Program-made: the position numbers and the translations under genes
Shown here: positions 7,632 through 11,552 of the stretch, piece by piece
Layout of the letters: each line of letters begins with the position of its first letter
How positions within the stretch are numbered: the stretch's first letter is position 1
Notes under the pieces: generated by a model
The model's database searches: none
Seen by the model: the letters and a program-made list of their open reading frames with translations, nothing else
Told to the model about the DNA's origin: nothing
From: an uncultured Bacillota bacterium
GTDB taxonomy: Bacteria; Bacillota; Clostridia; Caldicoprobacterales; UBA3941
DNA: 11,552 nt
NCBI GenBank assembly: GCA_937960725.1
Contig: CALGOY010000238.1
Span: 1 to 11,552 of the forward strand
Direction: 5' to 3'

Positions 7632-7655
7632 AAAGGGCAGGATGTGCCCTTTTTT
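7632..7655 (+). terminator. preQ1-controlled intrinsic terminator before queT
   Basis: AAAGGGCA (7632-7639) pairs with TGCCCTTT (7645-7652) around the loop GGATG, with a run of six T ending at 7655. Its 5' arm and loop, GGCAGGATG (7636-7644), can instead pair with CATCCTGTC of the aptamer (7561-7569), which would prevent termination when preQ1 is absent. Confidence 0.88.
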
Positions 7656-7705
7656 CATGTCTTAAAAAGTTCTATAAAAGAAAAAGAAATTGGAGGGATG
7701 AACGA

Positions 7706-8176
7706 ATGCAAAATAAAAGTTTAAAAATGATTGTACAAGCGGCCATAATTGCCGCTATATATGTAGTCCTCACCATCGCTTTTGCACCTATCAGCTACGG
7801 CCAGATTCAAGTAAGAATCTCGGAGGTTCTAACTGTTTTGCCGGCCTTTACCCCTGCTGCTATACCGGGATTATTCATCGGCTGCATTGTAGCTAATATC
7901 TACGGAGGAGCGGGAATTATTGATATGGTGTTCGGCAGCCTAGCTACCTTGATTGCTGCTGTTTTATCCAGAAAGATGCCTAAAAGATGGCTGGTGCCCC
8001 TGCCGCCGGTAGTGGTTAACGGAATAGTTATCGGATGGGTATTAAACTACGCCTTTGGATATCCGCTGTTTTTTACCATGCTAACGGTGGCATTGGGGCA
8101 GCTGGTAGCCTGCTATGGGTTGGGATATCCTTTGATGGTAATCCTGGAAAAATACCAAGACAGGATATTTAAATAG
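7706..8176 (+). CDS. queT: QueT family queuosine-precursor transporter (ECF substrate-binding component)
   Basis: Membrane S-component of an energy-coupling-factor transporter that takes up a queuosine precursor (preQ0/preQ1); the shared ECF ATPases and T-component would be encoded elsewhere. The 156 residues are typical for QueT. Visible features are about five hydrophobic segments: near residues 8-27, 42-65, 68-87, 95-113 and 119-145. The loop YGQIQVRISEVLTVLPAFTP matches the conserved G-x-x-x-R-x-S-E-x-L region of the family. Start: GGAGGG (7692-7697) lies 8 bases before the ATG. It is preceded by a preQ1 riboswitch with terminator, which fits product-sensing control of uptake. Its stop overlaps the end of the convergent protease gene by 8 bp. 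Confidence 0.93.
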   Translation: MQNKSLKMIVQAAIIAAIYVVLTIAFAPISYGQIQVRISEVLTVLPAFTPAAIPGLFIGCIVANIYGGAGIIDMVFGSLATLIAAVLSRKMPKRWLVPLPPVVVNGIVIGWVLNYAFGYPLFFTMLTVALGQLVACYGLGYPLMVILEKYQDRIFK

Positions 8177-8960
8177 ATTCTACTTCGTCTTCAAAGTATT
8201 TTCTGGATTTAAATACAAGTATTATTGATGCTGCTGCTACAAGACCTATAAAAAGCTCTGCTCCCCAAACACCAAAATATTCAGCTATATAAACCGATAA
8301 AAGATTAACGAGAGTGTGCAGAATAATAGCCAAAAGAAGATAGATTGCTTTCCTGTTTTTAACGGAGTAGAGGACGATCATAGAAAGGCCTATTTGGATA
8401 AACATAGTAAATAATCTTTCCAGTCCTCCGGCAAGAAATAGAGCAGGCTGGGTGTTTATCAGCTGATCTTTTATATACTGAACAGTTTCAGAGGGCAATA
8501 AGGGGGCGATAATGGAATCAAAGGTACCGGCGTTTATCATGAGGCTTATTATAATGTTATTGATATTGCTAGTGCTAATATAGATCGATTCCAGCCCTCC
8601 ATGCCCAATCCCCAGCGCCAGCCCGCTCTTCCATTCCAGTTTGTTTTTGATTTTAAATATAAACTTAAATCCTAAATATCGGCCGCTTTCTTCAAATAGG
8701 CCAGCGGTAAGGGCTAGAAGGAGATAGAGGATAAATATATGATTGGATTCCAGATTTCGGTACCATGGAGTGTTTTGAGCGAGTTTTAATAGAGGAATTC
8801 GAATTATTATTTGAGATACTAGAAATACTAAAACTCCTGTAAATAAGATTCCAATCGATATTTTTTCCCTCCGATAGAAATAGATGGCCAGAGCTATGGG
8901 AAAAAAGAATTGGATGGCAAATGCTATAGCCATGAATAAAATCGATGTGCTATTTACCAT
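8169..8960 (-). CDS. YhfC-like intramembrane metalloprotease-type membrane protein
   Basis: Polytopic membrane protein of 263 residues resembling the YhfC family, which is related to CPBP (CAAX-type) intramembrane proteases. About seven hydrophobic segments alternate with basic loops. The family-type motifs are in order: EESGRY (Glu90-Glu91, Arg94), GHGGLESI (from 119), ERLFTMFIQ (from 181) and LHTLVN (His215). The glutamate pair and histidines are the likely catalytic or metal-binding set by analogy. Start: AAGGGGAG (8977-8970) is 9 bases before the ATG at 8960; an upstream in-frame ATG at 9020 lacks such a site and would add a polar leader ahead of the first membrane helix. The gene converges with queT and is divergent from yhaM. 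Substrate unknown. Confidence 0.8.
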   Translation of the reverse strand: MVNSTSILFMAIAFAIQFFFPIALAIYFYRREKISIGILFTGVLVFLVSQIIIRIPLLKLAQNTPWYRNLESNHIFILYLLLALTAGLFEESGRYLGFKFIFKIKNKLEWKSGLALGIGHGGLESIYISTSNINNIIISLMINAGTFDSIIAPLLPSETVQYIKDQLINTQPALFLAGGLERLFTMFIQIGLSMIVLYSVKNRKAIYLLLAIILHTLVNLLSVYIAEYFGVWGAELFIGLVAAASIILVFKSRKYFEDEVESI

Positions 8961-9003
8961 TTTGATAATCTCCCCTTCATAATTAATACTGCTTATAATA
9001 AAC

Positions 9004-9030
9004 ATTATAATATTTAGCATAAAATTGCAA
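9004..9030 (-). promoter_or_regulatory. possible promoter of the YhfC-like gene
   Basis: On the minus strand TTGCAA (9030-9025), a 15-base spacer and a perfect TATAAT (9009-9004). The spacer is short, so the -35 match is tentative. Transcription would start about 35-40 bases before the start codon. Confidence 0.5.
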
Positions 9031-9046
9031 TTAGTCTTTTTATAAA

Positions 9047-9075
9047 TTGAAGATAAACATAATGTTTGTTATAAT
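9047..9075 (+). promoter_or_regulatory. promoter of yhaM
   Basis: TTGAAG (9047-9052), a 17-base spacer and a perfect TATAAT (9070-9075). Transcription would begin near 9082, which rules out any start codon before that and supports the GTG at 9110. Confidence 0.82.
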
Positions 9076-9109
9076 GAATAAACTAATACTAATCGATAGG
9101 AGGGAGCTT

Positions 9110-10110
9110 GTGCAAAATAAAAAGATTATAGAATTTCAAGCTGGGGAAAAGATTGAGGGATTTTTTTTGGTTAAAGATGTAGCTGTCAGGATAGCTAATA
9201 ATAATAAAAAATATCTGGATTTTACACTGTCGGATAATACTGGAGAGATCAATGCCAAGCTTGGGACTACACCGGGGATGATAATATACAGTATAAGGAA
9301 GGCTGTTTGATTAAAGTTAGGGGAGTAGTCGTCAAGTGGCAAAATAGGCTCCAGCTTAAGATAGATAGATTTCGCTTTACAAATGAAAACGATAAGGTAA
9401 ATATGGAGGATTTTGTCCAGACAGCTCCCTATAAGCCGGAAGAGATGTTTGGAGAAATTCTCAAATACATAATTCAGATAAAAAACCGGGATATAAAGGA
9501 AATTGTAAGCCGGGCACTAAACGAGAAGAAAGAGAAATTGATGTACTATCCTGCAGCTATGAAAAATCACCATTCCATCCGCTCGGGCCTTTTGTACCAT
9601 ATTCTTACTATGCTGAGATTGGCGGATAAGGTAAGGGAAATATATCCCTTTCTGAGGCGAGATCTGTTGTATGCGGGGATTATCCTTCATGATTTAGAGA
9701 AGATAGAGGAAATGGATGCCAATGATTTGGGGATTGTATCAAGTTACACAGTGGAGGGAATGCTGCTAGGGCATATTATCCAAGGGGTAAAAATGATAGA
9801 GAGAATAGGGAATGAGGTTAATGCCGATCCTGAGATAATAGTTCTGCTTCAGCACATGATTCTTACACATCACTATGAGCCAGAGTTTGGCAGCCCCAAA
9901 AGGCCTATGATTCCGGAAGCGGAAGTGCTTCACTATCTCGATGTATTGGATGCCAGGATGTACGATATGAGGAAAGCGCTTGAAAACGTGGGAGAGGGCG
10001 ATTTTACTGATAGGATATGGTCGTTACATAATAGACAGCTATATAAGTACATATTTGAGGAAGAGCAAGAAAATGAACAAGAGGAAGAGCAAAAAAGAGG
10101 GTTTCAGTAG
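9110..10110 (+). pseudogene. yhaM: YhaM-type 3'-5' exoribonuclease, split by a one-base frameshift
   Basis: YhaM degrades RNA (and single-stranded DNA) from the 3' end; it joins an OB-fold domain to an HD metal-dependent domain. The first frame gives FQAGEKIEGFFLVK...GEINAKL, then leaves the family pattern and stops at 9308-9310. Changing frame at 9262 restores WDYTGDDNIQYKEGCLIKVR, matching the AKLWD run of Bacillus YhaM, so one T seems to be missing from CTTTGG at 9260-9264. The repaired protein would have 333 residues (Bacillus YhaM has 314), with an acidic C-terminal tail. HD-domain residues are present: YPAAMKNHHS, His164, the HD pair at 194-195, GHI, and THH (254-255). The HD motif reads HDLEK, not the usual HDLGK. 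Start: AGGAGGG (9098-9104), 5 bases before GTG 9110. A separate HD-domain product could begin from the TTG at 9307, but would lack most of the OB fold. Confidence 0.88.
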
Positions 10111-10125
10111 AAAGCCTCTTTTTTA
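10091..10125 (+). terminator. intrinsic terminator of yhaM
   Basis: AAAAAAGAGG (10091-10100) and TTTC (10102-10105) pair with GAAA (10110-10113) and CCTCTTTTTT (10115-10124), with one G/G mismatch and the loop AGTA. The stem overlaps the stop codon at 10108-10110. Confidence 0.85.
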
Positions 10126-10166
10126 TTGCAAAAAAACATATATTTATTGTACATTACAAAACTATG

Positions 10167-10195
10167 TTGAAGAGCCATGTTTAATAATATATAAT
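10167..10195 (+). promoter_or_regulatory. promoter of the PHP-domain gene
   Basis: TTGAAG (10167-10172), a 17-base spacer and a perfect TATAAT (10190-10195), the same hexamers and spacing as the yhaM promoter. Transcription would start near 10202, giving a leader of about 60 bases in which I see no clear structure. Confidence 0.8.
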
Positions 10196-10262
10196 ATATT
10201 TAAACAAATCTGAAGAGATAGAAGGGTGTTATTTTTTTGTATTTTTAATATTGGGGGGATAT

Positions 10263-11552
10263 GTGCAGCAGATGCAAGTGGAGAAGTACATATCAGATCT
10301 TAATAGAGATGTATTGGAAACGAGGTTAGAAGCTTTAAGAAAGCTTATGGAAGGGGTAGGACGGGGGGTTATAGAAGCTCCAGAGAAAAAGAAAGGCTAT
10401 GTTAACAACCATATACATACAAGCTATTCTTTTTCACCTTATTCTCCAACGAAGGCTGTATGGATGGCTTATAATTCAGGATTGACTACTGCAGGCATTA
10501 TGGACCACGATTCGATTGCAGGAGCCTGGGAATTTATCGAAGCAGGAAGGATAGCAGGCATAGCCACTACTATTGGAATAGAATGCCGGGTTGATTTTTC
10601 AGATACAGCTCTAAAAGGGCGAAGAATTAATAATCCAGATCAAGATTCAATCGCATATATAGCTTTGCATGGAATCCCCCATACTCAGATCGATGCTGTC
10701 CAACAATTCTTTGCTCCTTACAGGGAAGAGAGAAATAAGCGGAACCGACAGATGACCCAAAAACTCAATGATATTATGAAGCCGTTTGGAATTGAGTTAG
10801 ATTTTGACGAAGATATAGTATCCATTTCTATGCATCATGAGGGCGGGAGCATTACTGAGAGGCATTTACTTTTTGCCCTCTCCAAAAAGCTGGTTGAGCG
10901 ATATGGTAGAGGAGAGAGACTGGTCAATTTTCTTAAAGAAGAACTAAAGCTACCTATAAAACCCCGAATTGAAGGCTATCTTTTGGATCCGCAGAATGAA
11001 TTCTATGAATATGACCTGCTAGGCGTGCTTAAGAGCGACTTGGTAGGCCAGTTCTATATTGATGCAACAGCGGAATGCCCCGATGTTAGGGAAGTTATTG
11101 ATTTTTCCAAAAGGATTGGCGCCATATCAGCTTATGCCTATCTTGGGGATGTGGAGGATTCGGTTACAGGAGATAAAAAGTCTCAAAAGTTCGAAGACGA
11201 TTACTTAGACCTGCTATTTGAAGTAATAAAGGATCTGGGATTTGATGCAGTAACTTATATGCCTTCTAGGAATACTATGGCTCAGCTACAGAGGGTAAAG
11301 GAGATGTGCCGTAAGTTCCAACTCTTTGAGATTTCTGGAGAGGATATAAATTCCCCTAGACAGTCCTTTATCTGCGAGGCGCTACGGAAAGAAGAGTTTG
11401 CAAATCTAATAGATTCTACATGGGCATTGATTGGGCATGAAAAAGCAGCAACCCAGGATATATCCGATGGGATGTTCTCCGATAAAACAATTCGCAAATA
11501 TCCCGATTTAGAAAAGAGAATACAGGAGTATAAAGAGTTAGGGCAAAACAGG
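10263..11552 (+). CDS. PHP-domain metal-dependent phosphoesterase, 3' end outside the window
   Basis: An open frame of 430 codons running off the window. The PHP-domain metal-binding motifs are in order: N-H50-I-H52-TSYSFSPYSP, MDHDS (81-84) and GIECRVDF (Glu107), followed by ALHGIPHTQ. PHP proteins hydrolyse phosphoester bonds with two or three metal ions; the substrate here is not recognisable. The middle (about 150-270) is a charged helical region and the C-terminal half returns to a barrel-like pattern (FYIDATAECPDVREVIDFSK, FDAVTYMPSRNT, FEISGEDINSPRQ). Start: the G-run at 10253-10258 acts as ribosome binding site; the GTG at 10263 is 4 bases away and the in-frame ATG at 10272 is 13 bases away, so GTG is slightly preferred. 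It has its own promoter and follows the yhaM terminator, so it is a separate transcription unit. Confidence 0.85.
   Translation, partial: MQQMQVEKYISDLNRDVLETRLEALRKLMEGVGRGVIEAPEKKKGYVNNHIHTSYSFSPYSPTKAVWMAYNSGLTTAGIMDHDSIAGAWEFIEAGRIAGIATTIGIECRVDFSDTALKGRRINNPDQDSIAYIALHGIPHTQIDAVQQFFAPYREERNKRNRQMTQKLNDIMKPFGIELDFDEDIVSISMHHEGGSITERHLLFALSKKLVERYGRGERLVNFLKEELKLPIKPRIEGYLLDPQNEFYEYDLLGVLKSDLVGQFYIDATAECPDVREVIDFSKRIGAISAYAYLGDVEDSVTGDKKSQKFEDDYLDLLFEVIKDLGFDAVTYMPSRNTMAQLQRVKEMCRKFQLFEISGEDINSPRQSFICEALRKEEFANLIDSTWALIGHEKAATQDISDGMFSDKTIRKYPDLEKRIQEYKELGQNR

Noticed and set aside
9047..9109. Upstream start for yhaM at 9047
   Set aside because: These bases hold the -35 and -10 elements of the promoter; the GTG at 9110 has a proper ribosome binding site.
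9255..9310. Programmed -1 frameshift joining the two halves of yhaM
   Set aside because: The sequence around 9255-9264 (GCC AAG CTT GGG) contains no slippery X-XXY-YYZ heptamer and no obvious stimulating structure; a lost T explains it more simply.
11282..11497. Minus-strand reading frame at the right end
   Set aside because: It lies wholly within the PHP-domain coding frame on the plus strand, which has clear motifs and an unbroken frame.
1..11552. CRISPR array, insertion sequence, phage genes, tRNA or rRNA
   Set aside because: No spaced direct repeats, transposase or integrase frames, inverted-repeat ends or tRNA-like cloverleafs were seen on either strand.

Overview
The window looks like a chromosomal piece of a low-GC Gram-positive bacterium (Bacillota, most likely Clostridia). 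Evidence: A+T-rich sequence, strong AGGAGG-type ribosome binding sites, TTGAAG/TTGACA-N17-TATAAT promoters, an isoleucine T-box leader, a preQ1-I riboswitch ahead of queT, and a YhaM-type exoribonuclease. I see no phage, transposon, CRISPR array, tRNA or rRNA. Species cannot be named from this sequence alone.

Layout. (1) 28-876, minus strand: a Gfo/Idh/MocA oxidoreductase with an apparently shortened C-terminus, divergent from (2) 1045-2274, an M29 aminopeptidase. (3) 2320-3843: an EF-G/Tet(M)-like translational GTPase that stops inside domain IV. (4) 3905-4066: a 53-residue single-pass membrane peptide; the ileS promoter lies inside its 3' half. (5) 4088-4350: an isoleucine T-box (specifier ATC) leading into (6) ileS, 4429-7536, a type 2 isoleucyl-tRNA synthetase whose class I signature HxGH reads GIHH. 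(7) 7547-7655: a preQ1-I riboswitch with a visible antiterminator/terminator switch, then (8) queT, 7706-8176. (9) 8169-8960, minus strand: a YhfC-like intramembrane protease, overlapping queT tail to tail by 8 bp. (10) 9110-10110: yhaM, split by a one-base deletion. (11) 10263 to the window edge: a PHP-domain phosphoesterase, open at its 3' end.

Function. The centre concerns translation and its supply: tRNA-Ile charging controlled by uncharged tRNA, a queuosine-precursor transporter controlled by preQ1, and a damaged translational GTPase. The preQ1 aptamer begins only 11 bases after the ileS stop codon and no other promoter is obvious, so ileS and queT are probably one transcript with two RNA switches in series. 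The flanks hold metabolic and housekeeping genes with no evident shared pathway. Three frames look shortened or broken (oxidoreductase, GTPase, yhaM), which could mean sequencing indels or real decay. The most interesting points are the altered GIHH motif of IleS, tied in published work on IleRS2 to extreme mupirocin resistance, and the complete preQ1 switch that can be read from the bases.
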